Below, one piece after another: positions 1-6,223 of a stretch of 6,991 bases of DNA (position 1 is its first letter; the number at the start of each line of letters is the position of its first letter). A program made the position numbers and the translations under genes. The notes beneath the pieces are model-generated. The model saw nothing but the letters and a program-made list of their open reading frames with translations, did no database searches and was not told the origin of the DNA. Source of the stretch: Alphaproteobacteria bacterium (lineage in GTDB: Bacteria > Pseudomonadota > Alphaproteobacteria > RF32 > CAG-239); the NCBI GenBank assembly GCA_017557925.1, contig JAFYWO010000083.1, forward strand, positions 1-6,991. Reading direction: 5' to 3'.

Positions 1-86
1 AAGATGGGCTTGAGGGAAATAAAAATTTTAGTTTACAAAATAGTAAATGAATTTTTATTTACCCGACAAGACCGCTTTAGATATAA
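1..86. repeat. Direct repeat, copy 1 (touches left window edge)
   Basis: These 86 bases recur without a mismatch at 124-209, an offset of 123 bp. The copies diverge at position 87 (c here, a at 210). The copy contains an internal hairpin: arms 17-27 and 50-60 are perfect 11-bp complements, with a second stem (31-36 with 43-48, one G-T pair) around a 6-base loop. Outside these, ggg 14-16 pairs with ccc 62-64 and cttg 9-12 with caag 67-70. The outer right arm seen in copy 2 is absent here, where 87-98 is unrelated sequence. Any left outer arm would lie outside the window. I see no convincing gene in it: short open frames exist but none has a good ribosome binding site. Confidence 0.9.
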
Positions 87-98
87 CAAACTACAAAG

Positions 99-223
99 AA
101 AGGAGTAAAATTTTTAATAGATAAAGATGGGCTTGAGGGAAATAAAAATTTTAGTTTACAAAATAGTAAATGAATTTTTATTTACCCGACAAGACCGCTT
201 TAGATATAAAAATTTTACCCTTT
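99..223. repeat. Long imperfect palindromic element containing repeat copy 2 (124-209)
   Basis: The whole segment folds back on itself. The outer arms pair 99-103 with 219-223, then 105-115 with 208-218 (11 perfect pairs), with one bulged base at 104. The similarity continues inward through an imperfect stretch (about 116-135 against 187-207) to the same central stem as in copy 1 (arms 140-150 and 173-183). The right end is one base from the pyk stop codon, so the pyk transcript must run into it, where the hairpin could help termination or protect the RNA 3' end. Size and structure resemble the short palindromic elements of Rickettsiales, but I cannot match it to a named family; that link is inference. 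Confidence 0.8.
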
Positions 224-224
224 A

Positions 225-1646
225 TTAGACTTTAACAATGTGAAGAACATTAGTCAGTCCCACGTTTCCGAACGGATAACCGGCTGTAACAATCACATAA
301 TCACCATCTTTTGCTAAACCGGATATACGAGCAAAACCACTAGATACTTGTTCTATATTATCAAAACTTTCAAAAACATTCTTGTCAACATAAGTTCTAA
401 CACCCCAAACAAGATTGAGCCTACAAGCAATTTCTTTGCTTGGTGTAATAGCAATAATCGCAAGTTGAGGTCTTTCTTGCGCCATAGAAAGAGTTGTTGC
501 ACCGCTAACTGAAAAAGTTGTAATCGCACTAACTTTGCACATAGTTTTTGCCACTTCACTTGCTGCGTGAGTTATCGCACGAGCTTCATTATTGCAATTA
601 ACATCTTCAACAAATCTATTAACATATTCAAAATATTTTGGATCTGTTTCAACAGTTTCAATAACTCCTCTCATTGTCTTAACTGTTTCAACAGGATAAG
701 CTCCCGCTGCAGTTTCTGCAGAAAGCATAACCACATCACTCCCGTCATATACAGCATTAGCCACATCACTAACCTCTGCACGAGTAGGAATTGGTAAAGA
801 AATCATAGATTCTAACATTTGAGTTGCAACAATTACCGGTTTAGAATATTGACGACATTTTGCCTCTATTCTTTTTTGAAGTAATGGCACAGCAACAATC
901 GGACATTCAACCCCCAAGTCACCACGAGCCACCATTACCATATCAGAGGCCATAATAATTTCATCTAACTCATCTAACACTTGAGGTTTTTCAAGTTTAG
1001 AGATAATCCAAGCTTTTTTACCGATAATTTTGCGAGCCTCTGCAATATCGCTTGCACGTTGCACAAAAGAAAGGCAAACACAATCCACACCAAGTTTCAA
1101 TGCAAAATCAAGGTCTTTTAAATCTTTCTCTGTCAAAGGAGAAATTTTAAGAGAAGAATTTGGTAAATTAACCCCTTTATGACCGGAAACAAAACCACCG
1201 ACTACAACTTCCGTCAACGCCGATTCTTTATGACACTCAATAACTTTTAAGATAATATTACCGTCATTAACTAAAAGAGTATCACCAACCTTTAAGGCTT
1301 CAAAAATTTCTTTATGCGGAAGAGTAACTCTGTTTTCATCACCAAGCTCATCTTTCATATCAAACAAAAATGTTTGTCCTCTTTGAAGCAATACTTTACC
1401 ATCTTTAAATTTACCGATTCTGAGTTTTGGTCCTTGAAGGTCTGCCACAACAGCGGTATTAGTTCCTTTAGCTTTAGAAACTTTACGAATAAGCTCATAA
1501 GTTTTTTTATGTTCTTCTTGAGTTCCGTGACTAAAATTCAAACGAAAACCATCAATACCGGCATCAATTAATTCTTCAATTTTCTCTTTACTGTTAGATG
1601 CAGGACCCAACGTTGCTAAAATTTTAGTGCGTGTGTTAATCGGCAT
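225..1646 (-). CDS. pyk: Pyruvate kinase
   Basis: Final step of glycolysis: converts phosphoenolpyruvate and ADP to pyruvate and ATP in the cytoplasm. The 473-residue product has the usual length. Visible landmarks are an N-terminal TKILATLGPAS (7-17), RLNFSHG (35-41), ADLQGPKLR (68-76), the active-site signature IISKLEKP (214-221) with K217 and metal ligand E219, ARGDLGVE (240-247) with D243, ATQMLES (274-280) and LSAETAAGAYP (308-318). A C-terminal domain ends in GLTNVLHIVKV. The frame stays open upstream to 1715, but the ATG at 1646 is chosen because family homology begins there, a strong Shine-Dalgarno precedes it, and the longer version would overlap the promoter. It diverges from gapR, and a long palindrome begins one base beyond its stop. 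The signature has V where A or G is common after PQ, a small deviation. Identity is secure. Confidence 0.97.
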   Translation of the reverse strand: MPINTRTKILATLGPASNSKEKIEELIDAGIDGFRLNFSHGTQEEHKKTYELIRKVSKAKGTNTAVVADLQGPKLRIGKFKDGKVLLQRGQTFLFDMKDELGDENRVTLPHKEIFEALKVGDTLLVNDGNIILKVIECHKESALTEVVVGGFVSGHKGVNLPNSSLKISPLTEKDLKDLDFALKLGVDCVCLSFVQRASDIAEARKIIGKKAWIISKLEKPQVLDELDEIIMASDMVMVARGDLGVECPIVAVPLLQKRIEAKCRQYSKPVIVATQMLESMISLPIPTRAEVSDVANAVYDGSDVVMLSAETAAGAYPVETVKTMRGVIETVETDPKYFEYVNRFVEDVNCNNEARAITHAASEVAKTMCKVSAITTFSVSGATTLSMAQERPQLAIIAITPSKEIACRLNLVWGVRTYVDKNVFESFDNIEQVSSGFARISGLAKDGDYVIVTAGYPFGNVGLTNVLHIVKV

Positions 1647-1653
1647 TACAAAT

Positions 1654-1660
1654 CTCCCTT
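1654..1660 (-). promoter_or_regulatory. Shine-Dalgarno site that fixes the pyk start
   Basis: Read on the minus strand this is AAGGGAG, 7 bases before the ATG at 1646. The same AAGGGAG at the same spacing precedes gapR on the other strand. It supports the shorter pyk reading over the upstream in-frame ATG at 1715. Confidence 0.85.
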
Positions 1661-1686
1661 TACAAAAAAAACACAAATTCATTTTT

Positions 1687-1715
1687 AGTATATACCACAT
1701 AAAATATTTTATCAC
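1687..1715 (-). promoter_or_regulatory. Probable sigma70-type promoter of pyk
   Basis: On the minus strand a -35 box GTGATA (1710-1715, four of six consensus matches) is separated by 17 bases from a -10 box TATACT (1687-1692, five of six). Transcription would begin near 1680, leaving a leader of about 34 bases before the pyk ATG. A perfect 14-bp palindrome (1699-1712) lies mostly in the spacer and overlaps the -35 box, so it could be an operator. In such AT-rich DNA it could also be chance. Confidence 0.6.
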
Positions 1716-1747
1716 TTATTATTATTCATTTTCTCCACAATTATTTC

Positions 1748-1775
1748 TTGTCAAAATAAAAATATTTGTTATATT
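1748..1775 (+). promoter_or_regulatory. Probable sigma70-type promoter of gapR
   Basis: A -35 box TTGTCA (1748-1753, five of six matches to TTGACA) and a -10 box TATATT (1770-1775, five of six) are 16 bases apart. The expected start is near 1782, giving a leader of about 35 bases to the gapR ATG. It lies back to back with the pyk promoter, with about 30 bases between the two -35 boxes. Confidence 0.6.
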
Positions 1776-1816
1776 TGCTAACCGTAATGTTATTTAATTG
1801 ATAAGGGAGAAATAAA

Positions 1817-2065
1817 ATGTCTGAAACAGAAGTTGGTGGAATTGACTCTACAAGACTTAACTCTTTAATAGAACGCATTGAACGTTTAGAAGAAGAAAAA
1901 AAGGGAATAGCATCTGATATCCGTGACATTTATGCTGAAGCAAAAGGCGTTGGATTTGATGTAAGCATTATGCGTACTATCATTAAATTAAGAAAGATGA
2001 ACAAAGCAGACCGTGATGAGCAAGAATTTTTGCTTGAAACATACAGAAAAGCTCTAAATGTATAA
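1817..2065 (+). CDS. gapR: GapR (DUF2312) nucleoid-associated protein
   Basis: An 82-residue protein of the DUF2312 family, founded by Caulobacter GapR, which binds AT-rich and overtwisted DNA as a clamp-like oligomer and helps topoisomerases clear positive supercoils ahead of forks and RNA polymerase. The sequence shows a variable N-terminus, a long charged helix (about 13-43, including IERIERLEEEKK) suited to coiled-coil assembly, the family core YAEAKGVGFDV (39-49), and a basic segment IIKLRKMNKADR (55-66) likely to touch DNA. The length is close to the roughly 90 residues of Caulobacter GapR. The ATG is preceded by AAGGGAG at 1803-1809. It has its own promoter and a hairpin terminator directly after the stop, so it is probably monocistronic. 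The family is essentially alphaproteobacterial, which makes this gene the best taxonomic marker here. The function is taken from the family. Confidence 0.93.
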   Translation: MSETEVGGIDSTRLNSLIERIERLEEEKKGIASDIRDIYAEAKGVGFDVSIMRTIIKLRKMNKADRDEQEFLLETYRKALNV

Positions 2066-2078
2066 TAAAAAAAGTTAT

Positions 2079-2106
2079 AAAAGCACCGAAATATCGGTGC
2101 TTTTTT
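2079..2106. terminator. Bidirectional rho-independent terminator between gapR and aaxC
   Basis: A 7-bp GC-containing stem, GCACCGA (2083-2089) with TCGGTGC (2094-2100), closes on the loop AATA. It is flanked by four A on the left and six T on the right. On the plus strand it ends in a U6 run just after gapR. On the minus strand it ends in UUUU, 17 bases past the aaxC stop. It therefore fits as a shared terminator for two convergent units. Confidence 0.92.
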
Positions 2107-2122
2107 AGTAAAATAAATTTAT

Positions 2123-3583
2123 TCAGACGATTCCTTTTGCCATAGCAACCATAGCCATAATAGCCACAACAAACAATACAATCGCTCCAAATCTCTCTCC
2201 TGCCGAAAAAACATTTTCCAAAGGAGCGCTTTGTTTTCTTCCATAATAAAATACAGGAATACCTAAAGCCATAAAAATAATAGCCATCAACAAATAATTA
2301 AGTCCTGCTGCATAAATCAACCAAACAGAATAAATTCCGCCAATAACAGATGACAACAAAGCACTTGAACGTCTGATATAAAAGTTAGCTGGATATTCGT
2401 GGTCTTCGCACAACTTCCATAAATAAAGCATACTCATAAAATATGCCGGCATAACCATAACACTTGTAATACTTAACATCATATTCCACGCATTATTGGA
2501 AAAATAAACCATAAGCATAAACAACTGCATCAAAAAGCTTGTCACATAAAGAGAAAACACCGGCGCATTTTTCTTATTTTCTTTTTGAAACTCTTTTGGG
2601 AAAGTTCCATTATTAGCCGCTGCCTCCGGAATCTGTGCCGTAACCATTGTCCAAGCAAGCCAACTGGTCAAGACCGAAATCAAAAGTCCGACATTCATAA
2701 TATAAGCGCCCCATTTACCGATAACCAATTCAAGCGCAGCTGCGGTTGAAGGATTTGGGAGTTTTGAAAGCTGTTCTTGTGATAAAAAACCATACGGTAA
2801 AACCGATAACAAGACATAAATAGTCAAACACCCGATAAAACCAAGCATTGTTGCCCTACCGACAATATTTGGAGATTTTGCGTGTTTGCTCATCACAACT
2901 GCACCTTCTATACCGATAAATGCCCATAAAGTAACAAGCATTGTTCCTTCTATTTGTTTGACAAGACTTCCTAAATTTTTCTGATTTTCACCCCAAAAAT
3001 CAAACGAAAACTTATCAATATTAAAAAATATCATCATCACTACAATAAAAAACAACAACGGCACTATTTTACAAATCGTTCCTATCAAATTAACAAACGT
3101 AGCCTGTTTAATACCTTTTAAGACCATAGCATTAAACATCCAAATAAATAAACTTCCACCAATAATGGAATAAAGGTTATTTCCTCCCTCAAAATATGGC
3201 GGAAAGAAATAATTTAGGGCATCCATAGTAATAACAGCATAACCGACATTACCACATATTTGACAAAGCCAATACGACCATCCTATCGTAAACCCGACAT
3301 ACCTTCCAAAACCGACCCTTGAATACATATAAATACCGGCATTAAGTTCCGGTTTTACAACAGATAAAATCCTAAAACTGTTTGCAATAAAATAAATTCC
3401 AATACCGGTAATTATCCACGATATAATAACAGCACCAACCGATGCTCCGGCAGCCATATTTTGGGGAAGGCTATAAATGCCTCCCCCAATCATAGAACTG
3501 ATAACCACACCGGCCATTGCCATAACACCCAAACCATCATTATTACGTTGAGTGTTATCAATTTTCTTTCCCTGATTTGCCAT
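2123..3583 (-). CDS. aaxC: Arginine/agmatine antiporter, APC superfamily (AaxC/ArcD type)
   Basis: A 486-residue inner-membrane protein with about 12-13 hydrophobic segments starting at residue 20. The first helix carries the substrate-loop motif [12 protein letters not shown] (29-40), where APC antiporters bind the amino-acid backbone. [10 protein letters not shown] (218-227) matches helix 6 of AdiC: W220 and E226 have the same spacing as AdiC W202 and E208, the gate and proton-sensing residues. The motif continuing into [12 protein letters not shown] and the length are closer to ArcD/AaxC (about 480 residues) than to AdiC (445). It starts 28 bp behind the arginine decarboxylase with its own AGAGG site, so exchange of external arginine for internal agmatine is the likeliest role. 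Arginine/ornithine exchange, as in ArcD, is the alternative, but no arginine deiminase genes are visible. The family is secure; the substrate is inferred from context. Confidence 0.85.
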   Translation of the reverse strand: MANQGKKIDNTQRNNDGLGVMAMAGVVISSMIGGGIYSLPQNMAAGASVGAVIISWIITGIGIYFIANSFRILSVVKPELNAGIYMYSRVGFGRYVGFTIGWSYWLCQICGNVGYAVITMDALNYFFPPYFEGGNNLYSIIGGSLFIWMFNAMVLKGIKQATFVNLIGTICKIVPLLFFIVVMMIFFNIDKFSFDFWGENQKNLGSLVKQIEGTMLVTLWAFIGIEGAVVMSKHAKSPNIVGRATMLGFIGCLTIYVLLSVLPYGFLSQEQLSKLPNPSTAAALELVIGKWGAYIMNVGLLISVLTSWLAWTMVTAQIPEAAANNGTFPKEFQKENKKNAPVFSLYVTSFLMQLFMLMVYFSNNAWNMMLSITSVMVMPAYFMSMLYLWKLCEDHEYPANFYIRRSSALLSSVIGGIYSVWLIYAAGLNYLLMAIIFMALGIPVFYYGRKQSAPLENVFSAGERFGAIVLFVVAIMAMVAMAKGIV

Positions 3584-3611
3584 ATTGACCTCTTTTCTTT
3601 AACTAAAAATC

Positions 3612-4193
3612 TTAAAGCACAACAGGATTTGCATATTCAAAATTCAAAAATCCCAAACAGGTCAATGAATATCCGAATTGTTGTTCAATATTAACAAAAT
3701 TATGATACATTTGAAATTCGCTGTGTTTCTCAATTCCTCTTATTTCTAACTCATGATTAAGAGATTTATTAAGCCACATTCTTGCGTGTCCTTCTGCAAT
3801 TTCATCATCAATATGTGTATCAAAATACTCCACATACTCTGCAGCCCATCCGCCTATAAGTTCACCATTTTTATCTTTTCCCCAACAAAGTCCGACACCG
3901 GTCGCTATAGCTTTATGCTCATCACGACTTGCACCGTTTCCTGCCATAATAACTTCCAAAACCGCACCGTGCTTAAAATGTGACTTTACTTTGTCAACTT
4001 CAACAATATTACCATACAATTCTTTCGGCAAAACAGACGTGTAAGGAACAATATTAAAATTTTCAATTTTTGCTTCTAAAAGAGCACTATCATAACAAAA
4101 AGTTTCAAATGCTTGAGGAGGAATTCCATCATTTGACTGACCGCAACCACTTGTAATAAATGCCAAAGTCGGATATCTAACACCTACTGTCAT
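3612..4193 (-). CDS. aaxB: Pyruvoyl-dependent arginine decarboxylase (AaxB-like), proenzyme
   Basis: Decarboxylates arginine to agmatine and CO2 in the cytoplasm using a pyruvoyl group made from the protein itself. The 193-residue proenzyme resembles chlamydial AaxB as I remember it (PTLAF near the N-terminus, [39 protein letters not shown]). Self-cleavage should fall between T52 and S53 of YTSVLP, giving a beta chain 1-52 and a pyruvoyl-bearing alpha chain 53-193. E119 in GGWAAEY aligns with the catalytic glutamate (E109) of the Methanocaldococcus jannaschii enzyme. G115, whose change to R is reported to inactivate the enzyme in some C. trachomatis strains, is intact. The ATG has AGGAG 7 bases upstream. 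It lies 66 bp after rsmA and 28 bp before aaxC. No outer-membrane porin like aaxA is seen. No key residue is missing, so an active enzyme is expected. The pair was probably acquired, since the core alphaproteobacterial cluster lacks it. Confidence 0.92.
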   Translation of the reverse strand: MTVGVRYPTLAFITSGCGQSNDGIPPQAFETFCYDSALLEAKIENFNIVPYTSVLPKELYGNIVEVDKVKSHFKHGAVLEVIMAGNGASRDEHKAIATGVGLCWGKDKNGELIGGWAAEYVEYFDTHIDDEIAEGHARMWLNKSLNHELEIRGIEKHSEFQMYHNFVNIEQQFGYSLTCLGFLNFEYANPVVL

Positions 4194-4259
4194 ATTTTAT
4201 CTCCTGTAAAAAAAAAATTAAACCAAAACAGAAGATAAAATATTCTCAAATTCTATATT

Positions 4260-5099
4260 TTAAACTAGCCTTTCGGCTATCTCCAAATAATCATTTGGAC
4301 TTAAATTCTCTGCCCTTAATGTCGGTTCAATGTCCAATTCATTCAAAATTTCCAAAATGTTCGGGATATTTTTCAAGCTTTGCCTAATCATTTTTCTTCT
4401 TTTAGAAAAAGCCTCCGCCGTAAGTTTTGAAACCATCTCCAAAACTTTGCCTTCCACAACTTTCTCTTTGGGCTTAAACAATAAAACCGTTGACCAAATT
4501 TTTGGTTCAGGGACAAAACATTTCGGACTAATATCAAAAAGCTTAACCACCTCTGTTTGCAGTTGCGCCAAAACCGAAACCCTGCCATAATCTTTTGTTC
4601 CGGTATCTGCTAAAATTCTATCTGCAACTTCCTTTTGAAACATTAAAGTCAAACTCTTATATTGATTTATCTTCTCAAGCCAACCACATAAAAGCACAAC
4701 AGATATGTTATATGGCAAATTACTGACAATATGTTTTTTACCATATAGTCTAAACTCTTCATCCCAATCAAATTTCAAAGCATCACCGCTTATTATATTA
4801 AGATTAGGATAAGCTTCTTTTATCTCTCCTAAAATACTAAGACAACGCTCATCCATTTCTATAACTTTAAGCTCTGAAGGCTCACACCTCAAAACCGCCT
4901 GTGTCAAACCACCGGGACCCGGACCTATTTCTATTACATTTTGATTTTCAAGACTTTCAAACCCTTGTTCGTTCAAACTCAAGCGCATAATCTTATCAAC
5001 AATATTACTATCAAGCAAAAAATTCTGCCCTAAAGCTTTTTTTGCCATAAGCTCATATTTTTGCACAAACTCACTTGTCGTTAAAACTTTTTTTTCCAT
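4260..5099 (-). CDS. rsmA: 16S rRNA (adenine1518-N6/adenine1519-N6)-dimethyltransferase RsmA (KsgA)
   Basis: Transfers four methyl groups from S-adenosylmethionine to two adjacent adenines in the 3' terminal hairpin of 16S rRNA late in 30S assembly; its loss gives kasugamycin resistance. The 279-residue product shows KALGQNFLLD (21-30), the SAM-binding loop EIGPGPGGLT (57-66), the acidic ribose ligand region VIEMDE (79-84), SGDAL (104-108), the catalytic NLPYN (127-131), FVPEPKIWSTV (195-205) and the C-terminal FSKRRKMIRQSL (231-242) followed by RAENLS (262-267). Length and motifs are complete. The ATG at 5099 is preferred over an in-frame TTG at 5117, which coincides with the ribosome binding site inside surA. 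It begins one base after the surA stop (TAAGATG), indicating translational coupling. pdxA, usually found between surA and rsmA, is absent. Confidence 0.96.
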   Translation of the reverse strand: MEKKVLTTSEFVQKYELMAKKALGQNFLLDSNIVDKIMRLSLNEQGFESLENQNVIEIGPGPGGLTQAVLRCEPSELKVIEMDERCLSILGEIKEAYPNLNIISGDALKFDWDEEFRLYGKKHIVSNLPYNISVVLLCGWLEKINQYKSLTLMFQKEVADRILADTGTKDYGRVSVLAQLQTEVVKLFDISPKCFVPEPKIWSTVLLFKPKEKVVEGKVLEMVSKLTAEAFSKRRKMIRQSLKNIPNILEILNELDIEPTLRAENLSPNDYLEIAERLV

Positions 5100-5100
5100 C

Positions 5101-6210
5101 TTAAAACTTCTTCTCAACTACTGCTCTGTTTCTCAAATCTCTGATATATTTATTAGCTATTTCATCAGATTTTCTATTTTCAATAAATTTTTCCACCTCT
5201 TCGTATGAAGGTAATTCAAACTCATCTTGATTAGGTTTATAAATTTTTTCAAGCCTGAAAATGTAGTAATCATTTCTATACAAAATAGCTTTTGATACAT
5301 CACCTAATTTTAATTCTTTTATAGCTTTTTCCAATGGTTCTGCCAACTGCCCTTCAGTTATCCAACCGAGTTTACCGCCACTTGGAGCACTTGCGCTCTG
5401 AGAAAACTGCACCGCATACAATTCAAACCTGTTATCTGTTTTTAGAATTTCTACCAATTCTTCAATATGCTCAGCATCTTTTTTTCTAATCATAATTTCA
5501 GAAACCATATATTTGGGTGTCTGCATATCTTTTTTTATTCTGTTAATTTCGTCATTTATTTCTCGTTGAGAAACACCAATATTTTGTCCGACCTTTCTTG
5601 CTATCAATTTATTCCACAATAAATTAGCTTTTATCTGAATTAAAAAAACATCTTCCGATATTTGATATTCTTTCAAAATTCTCTTAAATCCGCCACTTGG
5701 CACACCATTTGATTTTTCAAATTTCACATAGGCATCAAGCACTTCTTTATCAGAAACACTTACCCCTATTTTTTCGGCTTCTTGCAACTTAATTTTTTCA
5801 TCAATCGTGTTTTGCAAAACCTTATTTCTGATTATCTTTTCATTTTTTTCATTAGCCAACATTCCTGTAGTTAAAGAAAATAAGTTAGCTCTTTCTTGCA
5901 AATCTTGATTAGTTAGCATCTCTCCATTTATGGTAGCCATAATCTTAAAACCATCGCCAAACATATTATACGGCTTAAAAATTTGTTGTTCACGTCTGAG
6001 TTTTGCTTCTTCTTCGGCTCTTTTTCTTGCTTCTTCTTCGTTCTTTTTGGCTAAACTCTCTCTTAAAATTTCAGCACCGTCTTTCTTAAACATAATAGAG
6101 CGGGATTTACTGCTCCTCACCCCTCTATCCAACTCTCTTACATCTATTCCTTGAGCATAACCGCCAAAACTCAACAGCAACACAACGAAAAAGGCAACAA
6201 ATTTTATCAT
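5101..6210 (-). CDS. surA: Periplasmic chaperone / parvulin peptidyl-prolyl isomerase SurA
   Basis: Escorts unfolded outer-membrane proteins, including LptD, across the periplasm to the BAM complex. The 369-residue product begins with a signal peptide (basic IK, hydrophobic core 4-15, likely cleavage after A19 in GGYA-Q). Next comes a highly charged stretch (about 47-75, with ARKRAEEEAKLRREQQ at 61-76). The SurA N-terminal chaperone domain starts near MATINGEMLTNQDL (91-104) and runs to about 205. A single parvulin domain follows (about 232-324), recognisable by YMVSEIMI, FELYAVQFSQSASAPSGGKL (262-281) and GWITEGQLAEPLEKAI. A C-terminal helix closes the protein. The E. coli protein has two parvulin domains; one is common in alphaproteobacteria. 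The charged segment before the chaperone domain is unusual. The ATG has AGGAG 7 bases upstream, overlapping the lptD stop region. Family identity is strong, helped by the lptD and rsmA neighbours. Confidence 0.92.
   Translation of the reverse strand: MIKFVAFFVVLLLSFGGYAQGIDVRELDRGVRSSKSRSIMFKKDGAEILRESLAKKNEEEARKRAEEEAKLRREQQIFKPYNMFGDGFKIMATINGEMLTNQDLQERANLFSLTTGMLANEKNEKIIRNKVLQNTIDEKIKLQEAEKIGVSVSDKEVLDAYVKFEKSNGVPSGGFKRILKEYQISEDVFLIQIKANLLWNKLIARKVGQNIGVSQREINDEINRIKKDMQTPKYMVSEIMIRKKDAEHIEELVEILKTDNRFELYAVQFSQSASAPSGGKLGWITEGQLAEPLEKAIKELKLGDVSKAILYRNDYYIFRLEKIYKPNQDEFELPSYEEVEKFIENRKSDEIANKYIRDLRNRAVVEKKF
5107..5115 (-). promoter_or_regulatory. Weak Shine-Dalgarno of rsmA inside the surA 3' end
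   Basis: On the minus strand this reads GAGAAGAAG, with AGAAG 7 bases before the rsmA ATG at 5099. It lies within the last surA codons, so ribosomes finishing surA would re-initiate on rsmA. It also argues against the TTG at 5117, which it adjoins. Confidence 0.6.
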
Positions 6211-6223
6211 AAAATTTCTCCTG

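Noticed and set aside
1..223. CRISPR array
   Set aside because: Only two copies, the repeat is 86 bp with internal hairpins and a 37-bp interval; no further repeats or cas genes are present.
47..235. Two small plus-strand peptides beginning MNFYLPDKTALDI (47-124 and 170-235)
   Set aside because: They arise from the repeat unit, lack ribosome binding sites, and the second ends inside the pyk stop region; a different frame of the repeat is longer.
1314..1571. Plus-strand open frame of 85 codons inside pyk
   Set aside because: Antisense shadow of a well-supported gene; low-complexity composition and no recognisable domain.
1647..1715. N-terminal extension of pyruvate kinase by 23 residues
   Set aside because: The extension is hydrophobic and not family-like, lacks a ribosome binding site, and would cover the predicted promoter; the ATG at 1646 has an ideal AAGGGAG.
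3461..3983. Plus-strand open frames of 76-77 codons over aaxB and aaxC
   Set aside because: They lie antisense to confidently identified genes, show no family motifs and have no ribosome binding sites.
4233..4246. Sequence similar to the 1699-1712 palindrome upstream of aaxB
   Set aside because: The shared ATAAAATATT is short and AT-rich, and the aaxB copy is not palindromic; most likely chance.
4388..4588. Minus-strand alternative-frame open reading frame inside rsmA
   Set aside because: Out-of-frame shadow of rsmA, rich in F, R and W, with no independent support.
5100..5117. TTG start for rsmA, adding six residues
   Set aside because: The TTG adjoins the GAGAAGAAG ribosome binding site and has none of its own; the ATG at 5099 is better placed.
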